From an uncultured Candidatus Melainabacteria bacterium (GTDB lineage Bacteria > Cyanobacteriota > Vampirovibrionia > Gastranaerophilales > Gastranaerophilaceae), in NCBI GenBank assembly GCA_934692295.1, contig CAKUTL010000032.1, positions 1 through 17,612 on the forward strand: a DNA stretch of 17,612 nucleotides, written 5' to 3'. Below, one piece after another: positions 6,622-12,992 of this stretch. The translations under genes were made by a program, and so were the position numbers. Below the pieces are notes generated by a model. It made no database searches and had not been told where the DNA came from. It saw nothing but the letters and a program-made list of their open reading frames with translations. Each line of letters begins with the position of its first letter. Positions within the stretch are counted from its first letter, which is position 1.

Positions 6622-7924
6622 TATGTGTACCCTCCGTTAGGTTTACTTGGGAATCGTCATCTCTACGTTCAATCTTCCCTCCTAACAATCTTATCTTAGT
6701 TTCAAAATTTTCGTATCCTCTATCTATATGATGTAGTTTTTCAACAATAGAATTACCATCAGCCATCAATGCAGCGACAACTAATGATGCACCAGCTCTC
6801 AAATCACTTGCTGTTAAAGTTGCACCTGTAAGTTTTTTTACACCTTTAATAATTGCGTGGTTTCTATCTTGGTGAATATCTGCACCCATTCTATTCAAAT
6901 CAGGAACTTGCATAAATCTATTTTCATACAAACTTTCAGTAATAATACCAACACCGTTAGCAGTTGTTAAAAGTGTCATAGCCATAGATTGCAAATCTGT
7001 TGGAAATCCTGGGTAAGGTTGAGTTACGAAATTAATTGAATTCAATCTATTTTTGCAACTTACTTCCATAGATGTAGGATCTAACAATTTAATATTAGCA
7101 CCCATTTTCAATAACTTATCAGTAAAGAATGTCAAATGAGCTGGGTAAATATTTCTAATAACCCCTTTACCTTTAGTTGCAATAATTGCAGTCATAAAAG
7201 TACCGGCTTCGATACGGTCAGGAATTGTTGTATATTCAATTGGATGTAAATCAGATTGTTTAACACCATTGATAACAATTTCAGAAGTACCAGCACCTTG
7301 GATATCAGCACCCATAGTATTTAAGAAGTTTGCCAAATCGACAATTTCTGGTTCTTGAGCAGCATTTTGAATTCTTGAAGAACCTTCAGCCAAAACAGAT
7401 GCCAACATAATATTTTCAGTAGCACCAACAGAAGGTAAATCCAAACAAACTTCAGCACCAACAAGTTTAGGAGCTTTTGCATGAACATAACCGTTTTCGA
7501 TTTTAATTTTAGCACCAAGAGCTTCAAGTCCTCTGATATGGAAATCAACTCTTCTTTCACCAATTGCACAACCACCAGGCAACGCAACTTTTGCTTCTTT
7601 ACATCTTGAAACTAAAGCACCTAAAACAATAAAAGATGCTCTCATTTTACTAACTAATTCATAAGTGGCAGTAACACTTGTCAAATCAGTAGCATCAATA
7701 GTTACAGATTTTTCAACTTTATCATAGTGAGTTTTAGCACCTAATTGCTCTATAACACTCAACATAATATTAACATCTGTCAAATCCGGAACATTATAAA
7801 TCTTTGATTCACCTTTAGCAAGTAATGCCGCAGCCATCAATTTAAGAACCGAATTTTTTGCACCGCCGATTGAAACTTCACCTCTAAGTGGGGTACCGCC
7901 TTTTATATAATATCTTTCTACCAA
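6605..7924 (-). CDS. murA: UDP-N-acetylglucosamine 1-carboxyvinyltransferase
   Basis: 439 residues, slightly longer than the usual 420. The cytoplasmic enzyme transfers enolpyruvate from PEP to UDP-GlcNAc, the first committed step of peptidoglycan synthesis. Visible signatures: GGAKNSVLK (20-28, with the conserved Lys-Asn), KMRASF (93-98), PGGCAIGERRVDFH (116-129) with the catalytic, fosfomycin-sensitive Cys at 119, the PSVGATENIMLA segment, YPGFPTDLQ and the LRAGASLVVAAL segment near the C-terminus. The extra C-terminal tail (RRDDDSQVNLTEGTHNESYL) is outside the conserved fold and contains the ribosome-binding site of the next gene. Start: TTG 7924-7922, with a perfect GGAGG five bases upstream. 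It heads a two-gene unit with the 6283 gene. A TTGTAT...TATATG pair upstream on this strand is only a weak promoter candidate. Confidence 0.97.
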   Translation of the reverse strand: MVERYYIKGGTPLRGEVSIGGAKNSVLKLMAAALLAKGESKIYNVPDLTDVNIMLSVIEQLGAKTHYDKVEKSVTIDATDLTSVTATYELVSKMRASFIVLGALVSRCKEAKVALPGGCAIGERRVDFHIRGLEALGAKIKIENGYVHAKAPKLVGAEVCLDLPSVGATENIMLASVLAEGSSRIQNAAQEPEIVDLANFLNTMGADIQGAGTSEIVINGVKQSDLHPIEYTTIPDRIEAGTFMTAIIATKGKGVIRNIYPAHLTFFTDKLLKMGANIKLLDPTSMEVSCKNRLNSINFVTQPYPGFPTDLQSMAMTLLTTANGVGIITESLYENRFMQVPDLNRMGADIHQDRNHAIIKGVKKLTGATLTASDLRAGASLVVAALMADGNSIVEKLHHIDRGYENFETKIRLLGGKIERRDDDSQVNLTEGTHNESYL

Positions 7925-8022
7925 TTTAGCCTCCGAAAGAAATCTTCATCATATACTTCAACATATATAATAATACAATCGATAAGGTTTGTTGTAAATA
8001 AATTAAATAATGTAAAGAAGAA

Positions 8023-8072
8023 GTTCGTTTAAAAGTCTATAAGTCAATAAGTTGATAAGTCGTTTATAAGGT
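8023..8072 (+). repeat. 50-bp repeat, left arm of an inverted pair around licD
   Basis: GTTCGTTTAAAAGTCTATAA.. to ..GTCGTTTATAAGGT matches the reverse complement of 9831-9880 at 47 of 50 positions. A shorter degenerate copy is at 1752-1782. The arms enclose the licD gene and the 63-residue orphan gene (about 1.76 kb between arms). Confidence 0.8.
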
Positions 8073-8273
8073 AATAAGTTCATTACAGAAGGCACTAAGG
8101 CATTGAAACACTAAGGTCTTTATGTAATTAATTCGTCATTATGAGGGGTAAACTGTTGAATTAGTAAGATTATTTAGTAAATTTACCCGAAGCAATCCAG
8201 CTTATTCTTAACGTCGGATTAGTAAATCCGACCTACAATTTATTCGGTGGACAGGCAAACCCATCCCATTAAC
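8073..8273. repeat. Repeat island 2 downstream of licD
   Basis: The 349-base gap between murA and licD has no gene. After the 50-bp arm come CACTAAGG twice in direct repeat (8093 and 8109), a 68-bp module (8125-8192) matching 12881-12948 in inverted orientation at about 59 of 68 positions, an 8-bp perfect hairpin GTCGGATT/AATCCGAC (8213-8220 with 8225-8232), and a short GGTGG.CAGGCAAACCCA piece. No T-run follows the hairpin, so a licD terminator is not obvious. Confidence 0.7.
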
Positions 8274-9221
8274 TTATTTAATAAAATCTTCTAAAATTTT
8301 ACCTTCTTCACCCTGAAATCCGTTTGAATTTGTATGTCTTGGATAACAATCTTTTTCAGGTAATTGCATATAATCACCAAATGTTTGTGTTAAAACAAAA
8401 TCCGTATCGTTTGGACAAGGAAAATAAATACCTTCATAATTTATTGTTTTTAACGGAAATATTTTATCGTAATCAAAGAAATAATTATCATACGGATGTG
8501 GATAATCCATTCCATAAAACAATGATGGCTCAATATTTTTATCGACTTTGTGATTTTCTAAAATATATTTATTAGTAAGTTTCTTAAATCTCTTACGCAT
8601 TTTTTGCGGTTGATTTATAAAAAATGGGCAAAGAAGTTTGTAATAAAATTTGTTTCTAACTTTCCCTAGTTTTTCAGTGATTTTTAATTTTTCATCATGG
8701 TCTGTTTTCTTGTAATAATAGTCATATGGGAAAATATCTATAGCGATATTGGGAAGTTTTTTATGCAAAACTTTAAGAAAACATTTATTTTTTCCATTGT
8801 TATTAAATTCTAAATATAAATCTTCATTGTTTGGTATTCCATTTTTATAAAGTTCAATAAATTTTTCATAATCTTCTCTTGGCATTCCTAAATCAACATC
8901 ATCATCCCAAGGAATAAATCCTTTATGGCGAACAGCACCTAAAAGATTACCAAAATCCAACCAGTATTCAAAATTATTTTTTTTGCATAATTCATCGAAA
9001 ATTTTCATCATTTTCAAATCAGCAAGTTGAATTTTGCGAAGAGTTCCTTCGGCTTTTGGAATTTCTGAAACAGGACAATTGAATTTGATATATTCAATAC
9101 CTGATTCTTTAACGCTTGGTTTTATAAACCTAATTCTAATCCCTGCAATGTAAATAATTACTCTATTTGAACTTTTTGTATCAATAGAAAAAAGATATTT
9201 CAAATTATCTTTCAAACTCAT
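8274..9221 (-). CDS. LicD-family nucleotidyltransferase/phosphotransferase
   Basis: 315 residues from this start (321 from the upstream ATG at 9239). Residues about 80-125 carry the LicD core: LMKIFDELC-type helix, FEYWLDFGNLLGAVRHKGFIPWDDDVDLGM and the EDYEKF helix. DDDVD supplies the metal-binding acids of this nucleotidyltransferase fold. The C-terminus has the FP.P.DTD and YGDYMQLPE-like ending (FGDYMQLPEKD). Family members attach phosphocholine or other phospho-substituents to cell-surface sugars such as teichoic acid or LPS. No choline uptake or licA/B/C gene is nearby, so the substrate is open. The ATG at 9221 is preferred because GGGAG lies about six bases before it; the ATG at 9239 lacks such a site but sits directly after a promoter. 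Bracketed by inverted 50-bp repeats. Confidence 0.87.
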   Translation of the reverse strand: MSLKDNLKYLFSIDTKSSNRVIIYIAGIRIRFIKPSVKESGIEYIKFNCPVSEIPKAEGTLRKIQLADLKMMKIFDELCKKNNFEYWLDFGNLLGAVRHKGFIPWDDDVDLGMPREDYEKFIELYKNGIPNNEDLYLEFNNNGKNKCFLKVLHKKLPNIAIDIFPYDYYYKKTDHDEKLKITEKLGKVRNKFYYKLLCPFFINQPQKMRKRFKKLTNKYILENHKVDKNIEPSLFYGMDYPHPYDNYFFDYDKIFPLKTINYEGIYFPCPNDTDFVLTQTFGDYMQLPEKDCYPRHTNSNGFQGEEGKILEDFIK

Positions 9222-9247
9222 AAACTCTCCCAATTCCATAAAAATTA

Positions 9248-9277
9248 TTTATACTCGTAAATTTTACCTTAAGGCAA
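9248..9277 (-). promoter_or_regulatory. Candidate promoter of licD
   Basis: On the minus strand TTGCCT (9277-9272) and TATAAA (9253-9248) are 18 bases apart. The predicted transcription start is at about 9241-9240, right before the upstream ATG (9239) and about 19 bases before the ATG at 9221 that has a GGGAG site. It diverges from the promoter of the 63-residue gene. Confidence 0.5.
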
Positions 9278-9304
9278 ATAAAAAGTAAATATTATTACAA
9301 AACC

Positions 9305-9333
9305 TTGATTTTTGTACAAAAATAGATTATAAT
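9305..9333 (+). promoter_or_regulatory. Strong sigma-70 promoter of the 63-residue gene
   Basis: TTGATT (9305-9310), 17 bases, then a perfect TATAAT (9328-9333). The leader would be about 30 bases with AGGGG (9357-9361) eight bases before the ATG. Confidence 0.75.
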
Positions 9334-9369
9334 AATTGACTGTAACCAGTATTGTAAGGGGTAAATCCA

Positions 9370-9561
9370 ATGACAGAAAAAATTACTATTCGTTCAGACC
9401 GTAACACAGATTACAAATTCATGTACAAAGGTGAAGAAGTTGTTTTAGGTGCAGGTAAAATTATCGGTATTGCTGATGGTTTGGAACACGTTGTTCTTCC
9501 TACTTGTGCAATGAAAATTATGAATAATTTAATTGTTATTAAAGATGATGTAAAAAAATAG
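9370..9561 (+). CDS. Small orphan protein, predicted highly expressed
   Basis: 63 residues, no family recognised. The sequence is rich in Val, Ile and Gly with alternating hydrophobic residues (FMYKGEEVVLGAGKIIGIADG; NLIVIKDDV), which suggests a compact beta-fold. It has one Cys (PTCAMK), no signal peptide and no membrane segment. Its codons differ from the neighbours: CGT for both Arg, GGT for most Gly, and frequent AAC, TAC, TTC, GAC and ATC, the choice usually seen in highly expressed genes, whereas nearby genes use AGA, AAT, TAT and TTT. It is a one-gene transcription unit with a near-consensus promoter, a strong ribosome-binding site (AGGGG) and a 15-bp-stem terminator. The role is unknown; a structural, ribosome-associated or stress role are all possible. 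Confidence 0.82.
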   Translation: MTEKITIRSDRNTDYKFMYKGEEVVLGAGKIIGIADGLEHVVLPTCAMKIMNNLIVIKDDVKK

Positions 9562-9590
9562 AATTAAGTATTCAAAAAATGTTTTAAACT

Positions 9591-9624
9591 AAAAAAGGCT
9601 TAAGGTTTTCCTTAGGTCTTTTTT
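9591..9624 (+). terminator. Strong terminator of the 63-residue gene
   Basis: AAAAAAGGCTTAAGG (9591-9605) pairs with CCTTAGGTCTTTTTT (9610-9624) around TTTT, a 15-bp stem with two G.T pairs, ending in six T. Being A-rich on the left arm, it could also work in reverse. Confidence 0.88.
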
Positions 9625-9644
9625 GTTAGTGTATATAAGTAAAG

Positions 9645-9830
9645 TATGGTGGGCTTGCCAGTTCAACGAATGAAATTATAGGGGAAGGTTAGGAGAGTGG
9701 TTGAGAATTACTATGTTCACTTTTTCTTTTTTATTTCGACGAAAAAAGAAAAAGTAGAACCGAAAAAGAAAAACACGAATGATTAAATGGCTCGAGTCAT
9801 CAGGGGCTATGCCCCCGAACCCCTATAAAT
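9645..9830. repeat. Repeat island 3
   Basis: The 319-base gap between the small gene and the cysteine-cluster gene holds no gene. It contains, in order, a GGTGGGCTTGCCAG fragment, GGGGAAGGTTAGGAGAG, a 13-bp perfect hairpin CTTTTTCTTTTTT/AAAAAAGAAAAAG (9720-9732 with 9742-9754, loop of nine), and module A (9763-9830), the second copy of the sequence at 2042-2108 and 12616-12682, with CTCGAGTCATCAGGGGC and the GGGGC-TAT-GCCCC hairpin (9803-9815). Confidence 0.75.
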
Positions 9831-9880
9831 ACATTATAAACGACTTATCAACTTATTGACCTATAGACTTTTAAATGAAC
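9831..9880 (-). repeat. 50-bp repeat, right arm of the inverted pair around licD
   Basis: Reverse complement matches 8023-8072 at 47 of 50 positions. It starts at the base next to the stop codon (9881-9883) of the cysteine-cluster gene and joins module A without any spacer, showing that the modules are assembled like tiles. Confidence 0.8.
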
Positions 9881-10450
9881 CTATTTTTGCGTTCCGAGCC
9901 AATCAATCATTGGGCGAATTTCACCGGATTCTATATTATATTTATGTGCAAGCTGACTATTCAAAATTCTATCAATTCTAAGGTTAACTCTCGGAATATA
10001 ATCTACATGTAATTCTTTATTTTCACTATCGTAATTTTCTGAATAATTCAAACCATAATGAACACAGGCAGGCAACATTGTAACACCTTTTATATCATCA
10101 TAATAACAAACTCCAAAAGTTCTACAAATAATACCTCTATGCTGATAAACAGAACATTCACCGTTTATCAAAAACGGACATTTATGTTCAAATCTTTTTT
10201 CACCTTTATATTCTTTTTTATCCATCAACAAATTTCTGATATTTTGTTGAACTAAAATTCTTCTATTTTCAGGCAACTGTAAATAACCTTGAGTAAGATA
10301 TGCAAATTCAAGCTGTGAAAAAGGATATTCTCCTATTTCACAGCATAATGAACAACCTTTATGACATTTTACATACTTCTTTTGATTTTCGAAAAGTTGA
10401 GCAATTATATCGTCAAAATCTTTTAGAAATTCTTCGTATTGTTTTAGCAT
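9881..10450 (-). CDS. YkgJ-family cysteine-cluster protein
   Basis: 189 residues. The N-terminal CHKGCSLCC (C29, C33, C36, C37) is the CxxxCxxCC signature of the YkgJ / zinc-or-iron-chelating family. It is followed by a second group, CPFL.NGECSVYQHRGIICRTFGVC (C91, C99, C109, C114), the usual 'CPFL..g.C.iY..RP..CR.f' element. Such proteins bind a metal or cluster; a precise reaction is not established. It is cytoplasmic, with no signal peptide. It lies 8 bases after the ArnT-like gene, so the two are co-transcribed. The ATG has only AAGG at a poor distance (inside the upstream stop region), so translation may rely on coupling to the gene before it. The stop codon abuts a repeat arm. Confidence 0.88.
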   Translation of the reverse strand: MLKQYEEFLKDFDDIIAQLFENQKKYVKCHKGCSLCCEIGEYPFSQLEFAYLTQGYLQLPENRRILVQQNIRNLLMDKKEYKGEKRFEHKCPFLINGECSVYQHRGIICRTFGVCYYDDIKGVTMLPACVHYGLNYSENYDSENKELHVDYIPRVNLRIDRILNSQLAHKYNIESGEIRPMIDWLGTQK

Positions 10451-10458
10451 TTTTTTGA

Positions 10459-12168
10459 TTATTTACCTTTAATCATTGTGTAACGTCTTCCAACTTTTAT
10501 TACATTGTAATTCAATTTGCCTTCAATTACATTCATTTCTTTATTCTTAATAATTACAACATAATCATTTTTAGCCAAATCATCTTTAACGCTATCAACA
10601 CTCAAACCAGTCGTAGAGTTGTAATCAACATTCTTATCATTGTAATAAAGGAGTGAATATTTTCTATCCATATTAAATGAAGATATTTTGTAATTATTAT
10701 CCTTTGCAAAAGTTGCAAATTCTACTAAATCCTGTTGACCAAATCTATAGTCAACTTCAAAAAATTCTTCAGTCGCAAATGCTGAAATTACAGTCATAAA
10801 TAAAACATAGAAAATAAATACACCGATATATTTTTTGTATTTTACTGATAACAATGAACCCAAACCAAAAACGATTAAACAAATCAACGCAAACCATTTG
10901 ATTTCTGCAATATCATAATTTAATTGAACCGGTAGATAAAATTGAGTAAACATTGCAACAATACCGGCAACTACGCATATCCATCCAAAAATTTGAACCG
11001 ATATATTTATTGGTTTTTCGTGTTTTTTCTTATCCACATAATCTTGCCACATCAAACCTACAATTATTGCTAACGGGTAGTAAATCGGCAAAATATAAGT
11101 TGCTAATTTTGTTGAAGATGATGAGAAGAAAAACATTATCCAAATAACTGAAACCCAGCACAAAGCCAATGCTTTATGAACATTATCCATACTTGCAAAG
11201 TCAAAGTTTTTAACTTTTTCTACATAATGTAATTTACCCCAGTTTTTAATCTTATCAACAAAAACTGCAATCATTGAAAATATCCAAGGAATAAATCCCC
11301 ATAAAACAACCAAGAAATAATAATAGAATGGTTGTTTTCTACCTATTTCATTATTTGCTGTATTCAAAAATCTATGCAAATGATGTTTAATAATATATTC
11401 ATTATAGAATAACGGATCATATTTTTTGAACATTATTATATGCCAAGGTAAAACAATTAATAAAAATATTATTATCCCCGGAATTATATAAAGAGGTTTA
11501 AAAATTTCTTTGAATTTTTTAGCCATAATAGATGTAAAAAATACTGTTCCAAAAGGAATGGCAATCCCCGGAATACCTTTAGCCATAACAGCTAAACCGG
11601 TAAACAAATAAAAAGCCCACCAATAAAATTTCTTATGATTTTCTTGGCAAAAATAAACTTGGAAATAGCAAACTAAAGCAAGTCCAACATAAAAAGTTAA
11701 AACAATATCAAGAATTGCATATTTCGCAAGCATAATAAATTCTAAAGAAGTTGCTAAAATTAAAGAAGTGAAAACACCAAATCTTCTACCAACTCTTTTT
11801 CTTCCAGTAAAATAAACAACAAATGAAAAAATAAAACCTAACAAAGCTACAGGAAATCTTGCAGTGAACTCATTAACTTTTCCACCCCACAGAGCAAAAG
11901 ACAAACATTCTTGCCAAAAATATAAAGGTGGTTTTTCAAAGAAATATTGACCATTCAAATATAATGTCAAAAAGTCTTTAGTATGAAACATATCTCTAGA
12001 CATTGCAACATATCTTGTTTCATCAACATCCATTAATGAATAAGTTCCAATACCATAGAAGAATATAAAATAAAATAAAATAGCTAAACCGACAACTGTT
12101 AAAACTTCACTATGTTTATTGCAAAATTCAACAATTTTATTCCAAATTGAAAATAATTTTTCTTTCAA
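10459..12168 (-). CDS. ArnT-like dolichyl/undecaprenyl-phosphate sugar transferase (PMT_2 family)
   Basis: 569 residues, an integral inner-membrane protein with about eleven or twelve hydrophobic segments. The first is at about 24-38 (VVGLAILFYFIFFYGIG). The first periplasmic loop has the family's acidic motif DVDETRY (47-53) and the long conserved stretch FLTLYLNGQYFFEKPPLYFW typical of ArnT-type GT-C enzymes. ArnT moves 4-amino-4-deoxy-arabinose from undecaprenyl phosphate to lipid A; relatives transfer other sugars to lipids or proteins, so the substrate here is open. The C-terminal soluble part (about 470-569) contains KYSLLYYN-like segments as in ArnT. Start: TTG 12168 with AAAGGGA about eight bases upstream; a TATAAT lies at 12208-12203 on this strand without a clear -35. 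First gene of a two-gene unit with the YkgJ-type gene. Confidence 0.87.
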   Translation of the reverse strand: MKEKLFSIWNKIVEFCNKHSEVLTVVGLAILFYFIFFYGIGTYSLMDVDETRYVAMSRDMFHTKDFLTLYLNGQYFFEKPPLYFWQECLSFALWGGKVNEFTARFPVALLGFIFSFVVYFTGRKRVGRRFGVFTSLILATSLEFIMLAKYAILDIVLTFYVGLALVCYFQVYFCQENHKKFYWWAFYLFTGLAVMAKGIPGIAIPFGTVFFTSIMAKKFKEIFKPLYIIPGIIIFLLIVLPWHIIMFKKYDPLFYNEYIIKHHLHRFLNTANNEIGRKQPFYYYFLVVLWGFIPWIFSMIAVFVDKIKNWGKLHYVEKVKNFDFASMDNVHKALALCWVSVIWIMFFFSSSSTKLATYILPIYYPLAIIVGLMWQDYVDKKKHEKPINISVQIFGWICVVAGIVAMFTQFYLPVQLNYDIAEIKWFALICLIVFGLGSLLSVKYKKYIGVFIFYVLFMTVISAFATEEFFEVDYRFGQQDLVEFATFAKDNNYKISSFNMDRKYSLLYYNDKNVDYNSTTGLSVDSVKDDLAKNDYVVIIKNKEMNVIEGKLNYNVIKVGRRYTMIKGK

Positions 12169-12229
12169 AATTTAATCCCTTTCCTGATAAATTCCCTAGA
12201 GAATTATACTATAAAATTATATATTCAGA

Positions 12230-12500
12230 TAATATGATTTTATTAGTTATAACAATACAATATAAATATATATTTATAATTAATTAAATACATGTTCATG
12301 TTAGTAAGCATTAAATATTTGTAGAAAACTCTTGAAACTATCTCATAGTCAAACTTACAGTCTTCAAAACTTTTGTAGAAAACTTTCAAAAGTTTTTAGA
12401 TAAATTGTATAAAACTTTTTATAATAAATAAAAGAATAAAAACATGTAGAAAACTATTTTTTTTTCTACACTTTTTCTACATAGTTTTAAACATGTGGTG
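12230..12500. other. AT-rich tract with five TGTAGAAAA boxes (possible replication origin or operator array)
   Basis: This is part of the 824-base gap between the ArnT-like gene and gloA. A very AT-rich stretch (about 12235-12295) is followed by three direct copies of TGTAGAAAA (12320-12328, 12374-12382, 12445-12453) and two inverted copies TTTTCTACA (12462-12470, 12473-12481). All three direct copies continue as CT. The box differs at one position from TTTTCCACA, a DnaA-box form. A 10-bp stem AAAACTTTTG/CAAAAGTTTT (12366-12375, 12387-12396) and an outer imperfect repeat ACATGT..AAACTAT / ATAGTTT..ACATGT flank the boxes. It is not coding. dnaA and dnaN are not in the window. Confidence 0.4.
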
Positions 12501-12578
12501 GAAAGCCAAGTATAGTGAAATAAACAGGCTATTTTATAAGAAAGGGAAACGATGAAAAAAGAAATCCTCACCCCTACC

Positions 12579-12604
12579 CCCTCTCCCTTTTTAATGGGAG
12601 AGGG
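12579..12604. repeat. CCCTCTCCC/GGGAGAGGG hairpin repeat
   Basis: A perfect 9-bp stem (12579-12587 with 12596-12604) around an 8-base loop, preceded by CCTCACCCCTACCC. Same family as 1952-1974, where the middle base pair is G-C rather than T-A. An open frame across it encodes SPIKKGEGVG, a typical false translation of this repeat type. Confidence 0.65.
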
Positions 12605-12615
12605 AAAATAGTTAT

Positions 12616-12727
12616 AAAAGAAAAACACGAATGACCAAATGGCTCGAGTCATCAGGGGCTATGCCCCCGAACCCTCTATAAATCTTAAACGCATTCGTCC
12701 TACTGAGCGGAGCGAAGTATCTCTAAC
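12616..12727 (+). repeat. 112-bp repeat module A+D, copy 3
   Basis: Matches the reverse complement of 1998-2108 with about six substitutions and one indel. The first part (12616-12682) is module A, also present at 9763-9830, with the GGGGC-TAT-GCCCC hairpin at 12655-12667. The second part, AACGCATTCGTC.TACTGAG, CGGAGCGAAGTATCTCTAAC, is a half element of the GTCAT...ATCTC family. Confidence 0.8.
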
Positions 12728-12992
12728 CGTACGCAAAGACTATAACTTGTACTGTCTTTCCGAACTGCGGATTTGGACAAGAGCGAAGCTCGTCTAGGGG
12801 ATGGTTGCATTGAGCCAGCCGACCCGCCAATAATCCAAGATCGTTTCTGAATCTCTATCCAAACGCACTAGCTAGAGATTCTTCGGGTAAATTTGAAAAA
12901 TAATATTACTAATTTAACAGTCTATTCCTCAGAATGACGAATTAATTATGTAACGAACTTATTTCCCTATTCCCTTCTTCCTTGTGCCTTAA
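12728..12992. repeat. Repeat island 4, right part
   Basis: No gene. It contains unassigned sequence with GCGAAGCTCG (12783-12792), GAGCCAGCCGACCCGCC (12813-12829), then a structured element on the minus strand: ATCTC/GAGAT (12851-12855, 12875-12879) with an ATGAC end at 12934-12938, whose 12881-12948 portion matches 8125-8192 in inverted orientation. It ends in a pyrimidine-rich TTCCCTATTCCCTTCTTCC stretch resembling 15245-15285. No terminator for gloA is evident. Confidence 0.6.

Noticed and set aside
8093..8116. CACTAAGG direct repeats as a tandem array or operator
   Set aside because: Only two copies, inside a repeat island, with no nearby promoter to regulate.
9720..9754. Second terminator of the 63-residue gene
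   Set aside because: The stem is A/T-only with a long loop, lies 95 bases beyond a much better terminator, and is part of a repeat island.
12419..12652. 77-residue open frame on the - strand
   Set aside because: It crosses the CCCTCTCC hairpin and module A; SPIKKGEGVG is the usual false translation of that repeat, and there is no ribosome-binding site.
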